From NCBI GenBank assembly GCA_964628465.1, contig CAZVOA010000003.1, positions 1-64,000 on the forward strand: a stretch of DNA of 64,000 nucleotides. Direction: 5' to 3'. Every line of letters starts with the position of its first letter. Within the stretch, counting starts at the first letter, position 1. A program made the position numbers and the translations under genes. Below the pieces are notes generated by a model. That model worked only from the letters and a program-made list of their open reading frames with translations, made no database searches and had not been told where the DNA came from. This DNA comes from JAFGPS01 sp964628465. GTDB taxonomy: Bacteria; Planctomycetota; Phycisphaerae; Sedimentisphaerales; Anaerobacaceae. Shown in pieces: positions 17,143 to 26,549 of this stretch.

Positions 17143-19065
17143 ATGAGCAACAACAATTCATTACCAGAAATTACAATCAAGGCATTTATTCTTGGTGTTG
17201 TGCTATCGATGATACTTGCGGCGGCTAACGCATACCTGGGTTTGTTCGCGGGCATGACTGTATCGGCGTCTATACCAGCGGCGGTTGTTTCTATGGGTAT
17301 TCTGAGATTATTCAGAAAAAGTAATATCCTCGAAAACAATATAGTTCAGACCGCCGCTTCGGCTGGTGAGTCACTGGCCGCGGGTGTTATTTTTACAATA
17401 CCGGCACTTGTGATAATGGGCTTCTGGGAAAATTTCAGCTATTTCTGGACTACTCTAATAGCGGCGTTCGGCGGTTTGCTCGGTGTCCTTTTTACAATTC
17501 CGTTGCGGCGTTCACTGATTGTCGAAGCAAAGCTCCAGTTCCCCGAAGGAATCGCAACCGCGGAAGTTCTCGAAACAGGGCAGCGCGGCGGTAAAGGTAT
17601 CTGGCATATCGCAAAAGCTGCTATAGTTGGCGGACTTTTCAAAATCGGTGCGGGTTTATTCGGATTCTGGCCCGGTGCGGTCGAAGGAGCGAAACAAATC
17701 GGCGGCTCAATAGCATATTTCGGAACAGATTTAAGTCCTGCGTTACTTTCAGTAGGTTACATTGTAGGTTTGAATATCGCGATTTTAATTTTCCTGGGCG
17801 GTGCGTTCAACTGGCTTGTTGCTATTCCAATTTGCGCATTATTCAATGATTGGCCTGTAGATTTAGCAGGACAGCCAATATCAGCAGTTAAATTTGCTGG
17901 TACATTATGGTCAACAAAGACAAGATATTTAGGTGTTGGCGGAATGCTTATTGGCGGACTATGGACAATATTCCAGATGAGAAAATCTCTTTTTAGCGGT
18001 ATTATGAGCGGGCTTGCGGCTTACAAGAACTCTGCTGGTGACATGCCAATAGATAACAGGAAAAAAGATATGCCGATGAAGTGGATAATGGTTCTTATTA
18101 TTGCTTCGGCTGTTCCTCTTTTTCTTGTTTATCAGCATTTTGTTCAAGATATAAGTGTGTCACTGCCTATGTCAGTAGTAATGCTCGCTGCTGGTTTTAT
18201 ATTTTCCGCGGTCGCCGGATATATGGCGGGAATAGTCGGCTCATCGAATAATCCTATTTCAGGTGTCACTATCGCTACAGTGACAGTATCTTCATTATTA
18301 TTGCTTTTACTAATGGGGAAATCCGCAGAGAATGGCCCCCCCGCCGCGATTATTATTGGTTCAGTAGTATGTTGTGCCGCGGCAATTGCCGGTGACAATA
18401 TGCAGGATTTGAAAACGGGTTATATTTTAGGCGCGACTCCGTGGAAACAGCAGGTTATGCAAATAGCCGGAACACTTGCAGGCGCGCTTGTAATAGCTCC
18501 CGTACTTGTTTTGCTTTATAAAGCATACGGATTCGCGGGCCAGCCGGAAATTAGAGAGAATCCTCTGGCCGCTCCACAGGCGAATCTTATGGCGTCAGTG
18601 GCAAAAGGAGTATTTCAGGGTAATCTGCCCTGGACGTATGTTTATATAGGAATGGGCATCGCGGCTGGTATTATTTTTCTCGATTCGCATCTTCAAAAAA
18701 TCGGCAGTACTTTCCGTACTCCTGTCCTTGCGGTTGCCATAGGAATTTATTTGCCATTCGAGTTAGCGGTGCCGATTTTTGTCGGTGGAATTATACATCA
18801 ATTAATCAGAAAACGTGACAAACTCACTGATGGTATAGTTGAAGAAGTTGAAAGCCATGCCAAGAACGGCCTTCTATTCGCTTCGGGACTTATTACTGGT
18901 GAAGCTTTGATGGGTATTCTTCTGGCAATACCAATTGTTATTCTTGCGAAAAAACATATATCACTTCCATTCTGGGAAATGCCTTATGGTTCAGTTGTTG
19001 GAATTGTTCTTCTGATTGGTGTCGCTTACTGGCTGTATCGAACTGCTTTAGACAAGAAAGAGTAA
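17143..19065 (+). CDS. OPT family oligopeptide transporter
   Basis: 640 residues with about 14-16 membrane helices. Recognisable OPT blocks are the N-terminal TIKAFILGVVLSMILAAANAYLGLFAGMTVSASIPAAV, the SxxGE-type segment AASAGESLAAG, and VSSLLLLLLMG with MQDLKTGYILGATPWKQQ in the second half. AAAGGAAAAA precedes the ATG closely. The gene follows the metallopeptidase by 16 bases, so both likely share a transcript: peptides cut by the peptidase can then be imported. The family moves peptides or metal chelates with protons; which applies here is not evident. Confidence 0.93.
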   Translation: MSNNNSLPEITIKAFILGVVLSMILAAANAYLGLFAGMTVSASIPAAVVSMGILRLFRKSNILENNIVQTAASAGESLAAGVIFTIPALVIMGFWENFSYFWTTLIAAFGGLLGVLFTIPLRRSLIVEAKLQFPEGIATAEVLETGQRGGKGIWHIAKAAIVGGLFKIGAGLFGFWPGAVEGAKQIGGSIAYFGTDLSPALLSVGYIVGLNIAILIFLGGAFNWLVAIPICALFNDWPVDLAGQPISAVKFAGTLWSTKTRYLGVGGMLIGGLWTIFQMRKSLFSGIMSGLAAYKNSAGDMPIDNRKKDMPMKWIMVLIIASAVPLFLVYQHFVQDISVSLPMSVVMLAAGFIFSAVAGYMAGIVGSSNNPISGVTIATVTVSSLLLLLLMGKSAENGPPAAIIIGSVVCCAAAIAGDNMQDLKTGYILGATPWKQQVMQIAGTLAGALVIAPVLVLLYKAYGFAGQPEIRENPLAAPQANLMASVAKGVFQGNLPWTYVYIGMGIAAGIIFLDSHLQKIGSTFRTPVLAVAIGIYLPFELAVPIFVGGIIHQLIRKRDKLTDGIVEEVESHAKNGLLFASGLITGEALMGILLAIPIVILAKKHISLPFWEMPYGSVVGIVLLIGVAYWLYRTALDKKE

Positions 19066-19084
19066 TAGGCAAACAAATGGAAAA

Positions 19085-20629
19085 TCAGTATCCCTGATTC
19101 TCAGAATGGTAATTATCCTTATTTTGTTCAGGTTGATTTGATTCTTCCGGGATTTGAATATATTGTTCAGGTTCCGGAGAAGAATGAGACTGTATTTCCC
19201 TGATTTCGAAAGGCGGCTTTTTCGGAATCTCATTTGAAGAGTCCTGCTGATTATCAAACTGCTCCGGGAGATTCTGATTCTCCTGAACATCTTTATTCTC
19301 CGGCGAATTATTTTGTATCTGCTCAGAATTTACAGGTTCTATTTCTAATGGATTTGGTTGTTCTTCCTGTGGTACCTGCTGGTATTTACGGAATCCATTC
19401 TTCTGCAATTGTTCAAATTTTGGAATAACATACCCGATTTGCCCAGGATTGGTATAACTTTGCTGAACTTCCGGTTTTACTTCGTTAAGATTATTCTGAA
19501 TATCACTGCTTTCTGAAACAACTTCCTGAATCTGTTCTGAATTTTCAGACTGGAATTCCGGTTGTGTCTGTTGTCCTTCATCAGGCATTTGCTGTTGGTC
19601 CTGAAGATCATTCGATGGTTCACTTTCTTCAGATAACGTGTAATATTCTTCTGGTTCAGAAACAACTTCATCCTGTGAAACTTCAGTTTCTGTTTCTACA
19701 TAATTATCCTGAACATCGTTGATTTGAGTTTCAACTTCCTGTGCCTGTTCTGTATTTTCAGGCTGAATTTCTGATTGAAAAGACTCAAGCTGTTCGGTAT
19801 TTTGCTGAATATTTACCGGTTCGGAAGGTTCCTGCTGATCTTTTGCTTTGCCGTGAATAAATTCCGCAACTTTTTGATAGTCCTGCGCACCGTTACACGA
19901 ATTCTCGTATTCAAATATTGTTTTACCGTAACTCGGTGCTTCGGCGAGTTTAATATTTCTTCTAACCAGAACAGGTAAAACATGAGCTTCCGACCATGCG
20001 CTGTTTGTACCTCGAGCATCGTTAAGGAATCTTTCGATATCAGCTTTTACTTCGTTCGGAAGTGATGCTCGGCTATCGAACATGCACAATAAAATACCAC
20101 TTACCCTTAGGCTGGGATTGATTCTTCTGTTAACAATTTCAACTGTTTGCAGGAGTTTTCCAAATCCCTGCAGCGCAAGAAAATGCGGCTGAAGCGGAAT
20201 CAAAACTTCCTGAGCGGCCGCAAGGGCATTAAGCGTGAGCAATCCGAGAGAAGGAGCGCAATCTATCAGGCAATAATCAAACTCCTGATGGCATTGCTCA
20301 ATAGCTTCGCGAAGGATAATTTCCCTGCCTACAACGCTTACCAATTCACTTTCAGCGCCGACAAGGTCGATATTCGCGGGCAATAACCAGAGATTATCGC
20401 GAACCATCATAATTTCTGATTCCAGACTCGCCGATTGCGTCAGCACATTGTACGAACCTGAATCAATGGATTGCGGCTCAACGCCAAGATGTATGGTCAA
20501 GTGTGCCTGCGGGTCAAAATCAATCGCAAGTACTTTTGCGCCAAAAGCAGCCAGGGCTGCCGCGGTATTAACAACCGTCGTGGTTTTTCCTACGCCGCCT
20601 TTTTGATTTAATACTGCTATCGTTCTCAT
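19085..20629 (-). CDS. parA: ParA/Soj ATPase with long Gln/Glu-rich tail
   Basis: 514 residues, about twice the usual length. Residues 1-265 are a standard chromosomal ParA: deviant Walker A KGGVGKTTT (10-18), IDFDPQAHLT, and LIDCAPSLGLLTLNALAAA for Walker B. It should polymerise or form a gradient on the nucleoid and move ParB-parS complexes. Residues about 266-514 are a low-complexity extension rich in Gln, Glu, Asn, Ser and Pro with loosely repeated units (QPEFQSENSEQIQEV and similar), predicted disordered. The matching parB is 14 kb away, whereas parAB are normally adjacent. It is the last gene of ribH-nusB-parA. Confidence 0.93.
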   Translation of the reverse strand: MRTIAVLNQKGGVGKTTTVVNTAAALAAFGAKVLAIDFDPQAHLTIHLGVEPQSIDSGSYNVLTQSASLESEIMMVRDNLWLLPANIDLVGAESELVSVVGREIILREAIEQCHQEFDYCLIDCAPSLGLLTLNALAAAQEVLIPLQPHFLALQGFGKLLQTVEIVNRRINPSLRVSGILLCMFDSRASLPNEVKADIERFLNDARGTNSAWSEAHVLPVLVRRNIKLAEAPSYGKTIFEYENSCNGAQDYQKVAEFIHGKAKDQQEPSEPVNIQQNTEQLESFQSEIQPENTEQAQEVETQINDVQDNYVETETEVSQDEVVSEPEEYYTLSEESEPSNDLQDQQQMPDEGQQTQPEFQSENSEQIQEVVSESSDIQNNLNEVKPEVQQSYTNPGQIGYVIPKFEQLQKNGFRKYQQVPQEEQPNPLEIEPVNSEQIQNNSPENKDVQENQNLPEQFDNQQDSSNEIPKKPPFEIREIQSHSSPEPEQYIQIPEESNQPEQNKDNYHSENQGY

Positions 20630-20651
20630 TTTTCGGAAAATCCATTTTTAA

Positions 20652-21062
20652 CTATGCCGAACCAATTTTTTTAAGAATCGCGTCAAGTACGCCATTTACA
20701 AATGCCGGTGACTTGTCGGTACTGAATTTCTTGGCCAATTCTATTGCCTCGTTAATAACAACTTTCGGCGGAATATCAGGGCAAAACTTCAAATGATATA
20801 CAGACAATCGCAGAATACTTTTGTCCACAGGTGAAAGCCTCGCAAATTGCCATTTAATTGTAGCGGTTGTTATCAACTCGTCGCACTCCTTTATGTTTTC
20901 CCATGTACCCTTCATCCAATTCCATGCAAGCTGACCTATATATGTATCATTTTCAAATTCCTTAAAGAAGCCGCTAATGCTGTCAAATACCTCATCGCCC
21001 TGTACGTCGAGCTGATATAACGCCTGCATTGTCAATTCTCTGGCCCTGCTTCTTCTATCCAT
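20652..21062 (-). CDS. nusB: Transcription antitermination protein NusB
   Basis: 136 residues, all-helical NusB fold: starts RRSRARELTMQALYQLDVQGDE, typical of the family, with SPVDKSILRLSVYHLKFCPDIPPKVVINEAIELAKKFSTDKSPAFVNGVLD covering the conserved C-terminal half. NusB with NusE (S10) binds boxA RNA and supports antitermination of rRNA operons. It sits between ribH and parA on the same strand; ribH-nusB linkage is common in bacteria. Confidence 0.96.
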   Translation of the reverse strand: MDRRSRARELTMQALYQLDVQGDEVFDSISGFFKEFENDTYIGQLAWNWMKGTWENIKECDELITTATIKWQFARLSPVDKSILRLSVYHLKFCPDIPPKVVINEAIELAKKFSTDKSPAFVNGVLDAILKKIGSA

Positions 21063-21117
21063 GTTTGAGCTATCGTATGTAAATTATAATTTATTTTTAT
21101 GACTATACCGCAACAAA

Positions 21118-21585
21118 CTATTCTATTTGTGCAATCACATTAGCCATTTCCATTGCTGTCCGTGCGGCGTCTGAACCGGCATTACCCATTTTGGTTCCCG
21201 CTCTCTCGACCGCCTGCTCGAAAGTATCACAGGTAAGCACACCAAAAACAGCGGGCGTCGCACAATCATAGTTAATTTGTCCGATTCCTTTAACAACCTG
21301 TTGACAAACGTAATCATAGTGGGATGTTTGGCCCCTGATAACTGCCCCCAGGCAAATCACAGCGGCGTATTTTCCACTATTTGCGAGCCGTTTTGCGGCT
21401 TGCGTAATTTCACAGGCACCGGGAACCCATACTACATGTATCTGCTCATCGGAAGCGCCATGGCGCTGGAGACAATCTACCGCCCCACCGAGCAGCTTCG
21501 ATGTAATGAACTCATTAAATCTGCTCACGACGATACCATAATTACCCTTGCCAGGTGTCAACTGACCTTTTATTTCATGTATCAT
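21118..21585 (-). CDS. ribH: 6,7-dimethyl-8-ribityllumazine synthase
   Basis: Penultimate step of riboflavin synthesis: condenses 5-amino-6-ribitylamino-uracil with dihydroxybutanone phosphate. 155 residues, usual length. Motifs seen: GIVVSRFNEFITSKLLGGAVDCL, VWVPGACEI (substrate loop), AVICLGAVIRGQTSHYDYVCQQ with the catalytic His, and FGVLTCDTFEQAVERAGTKMGNAGSDAA for phosphate binding. Acts in the cytoplasm, typically as a 60-mer or pentamer. First gene of ribH-nusB-parA. Confidence 0.97.
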   Translation of the reverse strand: MIHEIKGQLTPGKGNYGIVVSRFNEFITSKLLGGAVDCLQRHGASDEQIHVVWVPGACEITQAAKRLANSGKYAAVICLGAVIRGQTSHYDYVCQQVVKGIGQINYDCATPAVFGVLTCDTFEQAVERAGTKMGNAGSDAARTAMEMANVIAQIE

Positions 21586-21933
21586 GTTTCAATTTCTCCA
21601 TGCCTTTGCATAAGCGTATTTGGCAGTTTTCTTCTGCCGGATACTATATTTTCAAACAGATATTATAAGACTATATTCTGTAACTTTCCAGAAAAACAAA
21701 TATCTAAACAGTATTTGTTTCAAAACACAAAGCATATATTCTTGCTAAGCTACGTAATTATAACGATTTACAAGATGAATTTCCAGTATGAATTTAATGT
21801 ATATAAAAAGATTTATATGCCGGATTAATGTACTAAGGCTATGCCTTTTTGTTGGCGATACTGATATTAAGTGAAAAAATGATGCCATATGGCAGTTCAA
21901 TTATAAAATATTGATCTTTTCAAGGTGAAATCG
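21586..21933. other. Divergent intergenic region, no gene seen
   Basis: About 350 AT-rich bases between ribH (minus) and the TPR gene (plus). A small hairpin, AAGGC-TAT-GCCTT followed by T residues, lies near 21834-21850. It probably holds the promoters of both neighbours; no clear consensus was picked. Confidence 0.4.
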
Positions 21934-23292
21934 ATGCTTTTTGATGATATGGAATTTGGTTCTTACGACAAAGCCGAACGCAAGGCAAATAAGGCTCATG
22001 AATTTTATGAAGAAGGAAGAATGCCCCAGGCGCTGGAAGCAATAGAAACCGCGATTGAGATAAATCCCGCTAACGGAACATGGCATTTCAATAAAGCACT
22101 CACACTTGATGCGATAGACCGCTTTGATGACGCGATAAGCGAGTATGAAGTCGCATTGCAGTTTAATCCGGATGATTTGGAAATATTGAATTCATTAGCA
22201 GTAGATTATACACGTGTTGGCCGCTATGACCAGGCAATCGAAATTTTCGAGAGGATACAGGAGCTGGACCCGGATTTTGAACCTTCTTATTGCAATCGCA
22301 TAATTACCTACACTGAAATGGGACTGCATGAACAAGCTGAGGAAATGTTTTATACCGCACAGCAAATTAAACCAAAATGTGCTTTATGTTTTTATAACAT
22401 TGGCAACAGCTTGTACGCACGCGGCGAATATAAAAAAGCTGTCGGCTGCTGGCTGAAAACCGCGGAACTTGAAATGAGTCACCCGCAGATTAATTATCGA
22501 ATAGCACAAGCTTACTGGTCATGTGGAGATTATGAAAAAGCAAAAGCATATTTCCTTTCTGAAATCCGTATGAATCCAGGCGATTTGGATGTAATTTTCG
22601 ATTTCGGATTATTCCAGCTTGAAACTGGCGACCTGGAAGCAGCGAAAGAAAAATTCAACAGAATTCTCGAATTCAACTCGCTCTTTGCGCCGGCGTTATT
22701 CTATCGCGGCGAAATCGCTTTTCAGGATGGTGACTATGATAAAGCGGTTGAGTTTTTCAATAAAGCAATCGAAAGCGATGATAGTATTCAGGGACCAAGA
22801 TACAGACTCGCGCAATATGCTATTATGAATGACCAGAAAGAACAGGCAAGGTCATACCTGATAACTGAGATGAAACTGGCTTTGGAGGACGGTGACACTT
22901 TAGTTTCGATGGGTTCGATGTTTTTAACACTTGGTGACATAGGCTGCGCGACACACTGCCTGCTTCGCGCTATCGACAATAATACAACAGGCGCAGACGC
23001 TTATTATTATCTCGGCCTGGCAAGCGCAATGAGAAAAGAATACGAAGAAGCTTTGGAACTTTTCTCGCACTCGCTCGACATAAACAGCGAACACGTTGCG
23101 GCGTTGAAAGATTCCGCGATGATTTATCTTATAATGAACAGATTTTCCGATGCAGAGCAAAGAATAAAAAAAGCACGTTCCTTATCACCTGACGATTCAC
23201 AAATAAAATCTCTCGATAGAAAAATTAAAGCAGCAAAAACAATTTTCAAAGTAAAAGAATTATTTGCAAGGATATACTCAAATAAATCCTGA
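21934..23292 (+). CDS. Tetratricopeptide-repeat protein
   Basis: About 452 residues made almost wholly of TPR units (around eleven), for example GTWHFNKALTLDAIDRFDDAISEYEVAL, PSYCNRIITYTEMGLHEQAEEMF and ADAYYYLGLASAMRKEYEEALELFSHSL. The ATG at 21934 is chosen because AAGGTG lies six bases upstream; a GTG three codons earlier falls within that site. No signal peptide, so a cytoplasmic scaffold or interaction protein. Convergent with a small lipoprotein gene; partner and role unknown. Confidence 0.88.
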   Translation: MLFDDMEFGSYDKAERKANKAHEFYEEGRMPQALEAIETAIEINPANGTWHFNKALTLDAIDRFDDAISEYEVALQFNPDDLEILNSLAVDYTRVGRYDQAIEIFERIQELDPDFEPSYCNRIITYTEMGLHEQAEEMFYTAQQIKPKCALCFYNIGNSLYARGEYKKAVGCWLKTAELEMSHPQINYRIAQAYWSCGDYEKAKAYFLSEIRMNPGDLDVIFDFGLFQLETGDLEAAKEKFNRILEFNSLFAPALFYRGEIAFQDGDYDKAVEFFNKAIESDDSIQGPRYRLAQYAIMNDQKEQARSYLITEMKLALEDGDTLVSMGSMFLTLGDIGCATHCLLRAIDNNTTGADAYYYLGLASAMRKEYEEALELFSHSLDINSEHVAALKDSAMIYLIMNRFSDAEQRIKKARSLSPDDSQIKSLDRKIKAAKTIFKVKELFARIYSNKS

Positions 23293-23297
23293 CACTA

Positions 23298-23603
23298 TTA
23301 TTCAATTAACGCAAATTTATTTTCAATCGAAGTTGATGGTTTATCAACATAATAACCCTTAAAATTAACCACAATGTATTTGTCGAAAGGTATTTTGTAA
23401 TAAAGCCATGATGTTTCATCAGTGTTTTTCTGCGGTAGTCCGAACCCAAAATCCGGTTTACCCATAAGAGCATGAACTGTTTTAAAAGACGTTCCTGTTC
23501 TTATCGTTTTGGCAATGCAATAGTGATAAGCCGAACATCCACAGCAAAACGTTGAGAATAGTAGTAATATTGAAACAGGTATTATGTGCTTTTTCATCTT
23601 CAT
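23298..23603 (-). CDS. Small lipoprotein, BamE/SmpA-like
   Basis: 101 residues with a hydrophobic N-terminus and a cysteine cluster (CCGC, residues 20-23) where a lipidated cysteine is likely, although the lipobox is not canonical. The following segment FKTVHALMGKPDFGFGLPQ resembles the V..LG.P pattern of BamE/SmpA-type domains, and SWLYYKIPFDKYIVVNFKGYYV could be the beta strands of that fold. If so, it may be a minor outer-membrane assembly or envelope lipoprotein, but the match is short. It is downstream of kdtA on the same strand, separated by 24 bases. Confidence 0.7.
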   Translation of the reverse strand: MKMKKHIIPVSILLLFSTFCCGCSAYHYCIAKTIRTGTSFKTVHALMGKPDFGFGLPQKNTDETSWLYYKIPFDKYIVVNFKGYYVDKPSTSIENKFALIE

Positions 23604-23627
23604 ACAAATATCCTCTTTCTAATTGTA

Positions 23628-24962
23628 TTAAGTATTACACAAAATATTTTTTATTTGCTCTATCGTTTTTTGTGTTGCTCCCTGGTTGCTTTTTATAACC
23701 TGTTGGCCGGACTTTGCGATTTTATTTGCGTAGTCCGAATCTGTGAGGCATTTTTGCATTGATTTGAGAAGTTCTTCTTTGTTGTTTACAACTATTGCGC
23801 CATTATTTTTAAGAAGCTCATCTACAGTTTGTCTGAAATTAAAAGTATGCGGGCCGAACATTGTGCATTTTCCGAGAGCGGCTGCTTCCATCATGTCCGA
23901 ACCTCCCATAGGAACGAGTGAGCGTCCCACGAAAATGATTGTCGAAAGTGAATAAAACTTCCGCAGGTCGCCCATTGTGTCACCGAGGAGGACGACGGAT
24001 GAGGGATGATTGACGAGGGACGAATTTGTACTGTGTCCTGTATTCTGTGTTCTGTATTCTTCTTTAATTTTGCTGTATCGCAGGCATTCAAAACCGGCAT
24101 TTGTAATTATTTGCGCGACTTCATCGAATCTTTCCGGTTTGCGAGGGACAATTACAAGAAGTAATTCGTTCTGAGTTAATTGTTTGTAAACATCGAGGAT
24201 TATTTCTTCTTCGCCCGGACCTGTTGCTCCGGCAACCCATAAATTAGTTTTAAGTTTTGAGTTTTGAGTTTTAGGTTGAAGCTGTGCCGCAAGAATATCT
24301 GAGCCTTCAACTTTATCGGCTATCTGTGCGGTATCATATTTTAGCGAGCCAGTGACAACAACTTTATTTTCCGGCACGCCAATAATTCTGAATCTTTCCG
24401 CGTATTCCTGAGTTTGAGCGAGAGCGAGTTCTATTTTGGAAAAAACTCTTTTTATAAGAGGTCGAATTTTACTATATCTCGAAAAGCTTCTGTCACTTAT
24501 CCTGCCGTTTACTATCACGACAGGAACATTTAATTGCTTTGCGGTACTGACAAAATTCGGCCATACTTCAAGTTCCATCAAAAGACAAATCGCTGGATTA
24601 ATATCCTTAAAAGCTCTTTTCATCACGCATGAAAAATCAAATGGGAAATATATAACTTTATGTTCACTACCGAAAATTGCTTTTGCACGTGCCTGGCCTG
24701 TATCGGTAGTTGTGCTTATGACGATTTCATAATTGCTGAAACTTTTCTTAAGTTCCTGTACAACAGTTTTCGCGGCGTTCACCTCACCAACACTTACAGC
24801 GTGAATCCAGATACATTTTTTTTCAGGATTATCCCGTGAGATTTTTCCGAATCGATTATCCCAGCCGTCCCTGTATCGTTTATACATGACGGCGCGATAC
24901 AGCACTATGGGACTAAAAAGTACTAATGCAATTATATATAGAAAATCAAGAATAAATCTCAT
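23628..24962 (-). CDS. kdtA: 3-deoxy-D-manno-octulosonic acid (Kdo) transferase
   Basis: Membrane-anchored GT-B glycosyltransferase that adds Kdo to lipid A precursor. 444 residues: an N-terminal membrane anchor, KKCIWIHAVSVGEVNAAKTV (catalytic Glu of the family in SVGE), VVIVNGRISDRSFSRYSKIRP, VTGSLKYD, and the C-terminal FVGRSLVPMGGSDMMEAAALGKCTMFGPHTFNF. It shows that the organism makes Kdo-containing lipopolysaccharide. Two stretches look inserted compared with relatives, about residues 228-240 (PKTQNSKLKT) and 300-325 (EYRTQNTGHS then NSSLVNHPSSVV). Both are encoded by short-period word repeats that stay in frame. Downstream of folC on the same strand. Confidence 0.95.
   Translation of the reverse strand: MRFILDFLYIIALVLFSPIVLYRAVMYKRYRDGWDNRFGKISRDNPEKKCIWIHAVSVGEVNAAKTVVQELKKSFSNYEIVISTTTDTGQARAKAIFGSEHKVIYFPFDFSCVMKRAFKDINPAICLLMELEVWPNFVSTAKQLNVPVVIVNGRISDRSFSRYSKIRPLIKRVFSKIELALAQTQEYAERFRIIGVPENKVVVTGSLKYDTAQIADKVEGSDILAAQLQPKTQNSKLKTNLWVAGATGPGEEEIILDVYKQLTQNELLLVIVPRKPERFDEVAQIITNAGFECLRYSKIKEEYRTQNTGHSTNSSLVNHPSSVVLLGDTMGDLRKFYSLSTIIFVGRSLVPMGGSDMMEAAALGKCTMFGPHTFNFRQTVDELLKNNGAIVVNNKEELLKSMQKCLTDSDYANKIAKSGQQVIKSNQGATQKTIEQIKNILCNT
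23985..24062. repeat. Word repeats in frame inside kdtA (second site)
   Basis: Plus-strand words TGTGTCCTGTATTCTGTG and TTCTGTATTCTTC (period about eight) sit next to a second family, GACGAGGGACGA and GGATGAGGGATGATTGACGA. Read in kdtA they encode the probable surface insertion of about 25 residues without breaking the frame. Confidence 0.6.
24243..24285. repeat. Word repeat in frame inside kdtA (first site)
   Basis: Four near copies of the word AGTTTTGAGTTTT (period seven to nine) run through about 40 bases and encode PKTQNSKLKT on the minus strand. The frame of kdtA is kept. Confidence 0.6.
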
Positions 24963-25109
24963 TCAGGCAATCCATTAAAAAATTATATGTACTGCTGTTA
25001 ATGATATGTTTAAAAAGCAACTCTGTCAAATAATTGCTATTTTCAAAGTCTTTTTTATCTGAGTGTAATAATTATTGACAATCAGCATTGCAGCGTAAGC
25101 TAATTGAAA

Positions 25110-26549
25110 TTATACTGTTGTCAACACAGGTTCCGGCTTTGTCTGAAAACGGGTTTTCGCTTGTCCGATAAGATAGAAACTGCCTGTAATACAAATGAGG
25201 TCTTCCCTGCTCACGGCACTATTTGCAATCTGAAGAGCCTGTCCCAAACTCGGTGCATACTGGCACATCTTGCCGCAAATTTCAGTGTACATATCAGCTA
25301 AATCCGAAGGTGAAACTGCTTTTGGTGAATTACTTCTTGTAAAAATCACTTTATCAGCACCATATTGCAGTTCTTTCAGCATTCCAACTATATCTTTATC
25401 AGAATTACAACCGAAAATAACTATCATCGAGTCATATGGAATATTCTGACCTATTGCATGTATCAGAGCGCGGATACTGGCGGCATTGTGAGCCGCGTCT
25501 ATCATAATTTTCGGATCCTCACAAATCATTTCCATTCTTCCCGGCATATAAACTTTATCGAGTCCGGCAGAAGCTTTTTCGTTATCAATATTGTAGCCAA
25601 GCGATCTTAGTTTATCGAGCATAGCCAGAGCAAGGCCGCAGTTTATCGCCTGATGTTTGCCGTGAAGAGGAACACGAAGATGCTCAAACTTGCTTGTCGG
25701 AGTAGTCAGGCAAATTCTCGTATGAGGTCCATGCTCGCGAGAAGTTTCAAAACGAAGAGAAAAATCATTATCACTTCCTGTTACTGTCAAATCAGCTTTT
25801 AGAGAAAGAGCCTGCGCCCTGAGAACACTCATTGCTTCAGGATCCTGTTGAACCGTTACAACAGGAACACCTTTCTTTATTACACCGGCTTTTTCCATCG
25901 CGATTTTGTCGATAGTATTTCCAAGCTGCATCATATGATCAATACTGAGGCTGGTTATACCAACAACCTGCGGTTGGATTACATTTGTGCTGTCGAGCCT
26001 TCCGCCCAATCCGGTCTCAATAACCGCTATATCAACAGCTTTATCAACAAAGTGCATAAACGCAAGAGCAGTAAAAATCTCAAAAAAGGTCGGAGCATCC
26101 GTTTTTGACATCTTTTCAATCGCCGCATAAGCACGATTCATAAGGTCACGAATCTCGTCTTCCGAAACCATTTCTGAATTAACAGCGATTCTTTCATTTA
26201 GAGTCAGCAAATGAGGCGATGTATATAAACCGACCTTATAACCGTTGGCTTCAAGCATTCTGGCCAACATTGTCGCAGTAGAGCCTTTACCTTTTGTTCC
26301 GGCTATATGGACTGTAGGGTATTTAAGATGTGGGTTGCCTAATAAAGAAAGCAGGTTCTCCATCCTCTCAAGGCTGAATGTTGTGACATTATAGCGCACA
26401 ATCTCCGCCTTCTCATAATCTGTCCTGTCAAAAAGATATTCAATTGCTTTCTGATACGTTTGGAAAGCTATTTTACTTTTTACTTTAGCAACCTTGGAGG
26501 AGGATTTCTTAGTCTGTTTCTTTCCAGTTGTTCTTCCTATTCTTACCAT
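25110..26549 (-). CDS. folC: Folylpolyglutamate synthase / dihydrofolate synthase
   Basis: Mur-ligase-fold enzyme that adds glutamate to dihydropteroate and folates. 479 residues. The ATP-binding loop is HIAGTKGKGSTATM (about residues 83-96), followed by GLYTSPHLLTLNERIAVN, AVIETGLGGRLDSTNVI and SLSIDHMMQLGNTIDKIAMEKAGVIK, all family hallmarks. The first 25 residues are Lys/Ser-rich and may be an extra N-terminal tail or a start set too far upstream. It lies upstream of kdtA with about 150 bases between, so separate promoters are possible. Confidence 0.95.
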   Translation of the reverse strand: MVRIGRTTGKKQTKKSSSKVAKVKSKIAFQTYQKAIEYLFDRTDYEKAEIVRYNVTTFSLERMENLLSLLGNPHLKYPTVHIAGTKGKGSTATMLARMLEANGYKVGLYTSPHLLTLNERIAVNSEMVSEDEIRDLMNRAYAAIEKMSKTDAPTFFEIFTALAFMHFVDKAVDIAVIETGLGGRLDSTNVIQPQVVGITSLSIDHMMQLGNTIDKIAMEKAGVIKKGVPVVTVQQDPEAMSVLRAQALSLKADLTVTGSDNDFSLRFETSREHGPHTRICLTTPTSKFEHLRVPLHGKHQAINCGLALAMLDKLRSLGYNIDNEKASAGLDKVYMPGRMEMICEDPKIMIDAAHNAASIRALIHAIGQNIPYDSMIVIFGCNSDKDIVGMLKELQYGADKVIFTRSNSPKAVSPSDLADMYTEICGKMCQYAPSLGQALQIANSAVSREDLICITGSFYLIGQAKTRFQTKPEPVLTTV

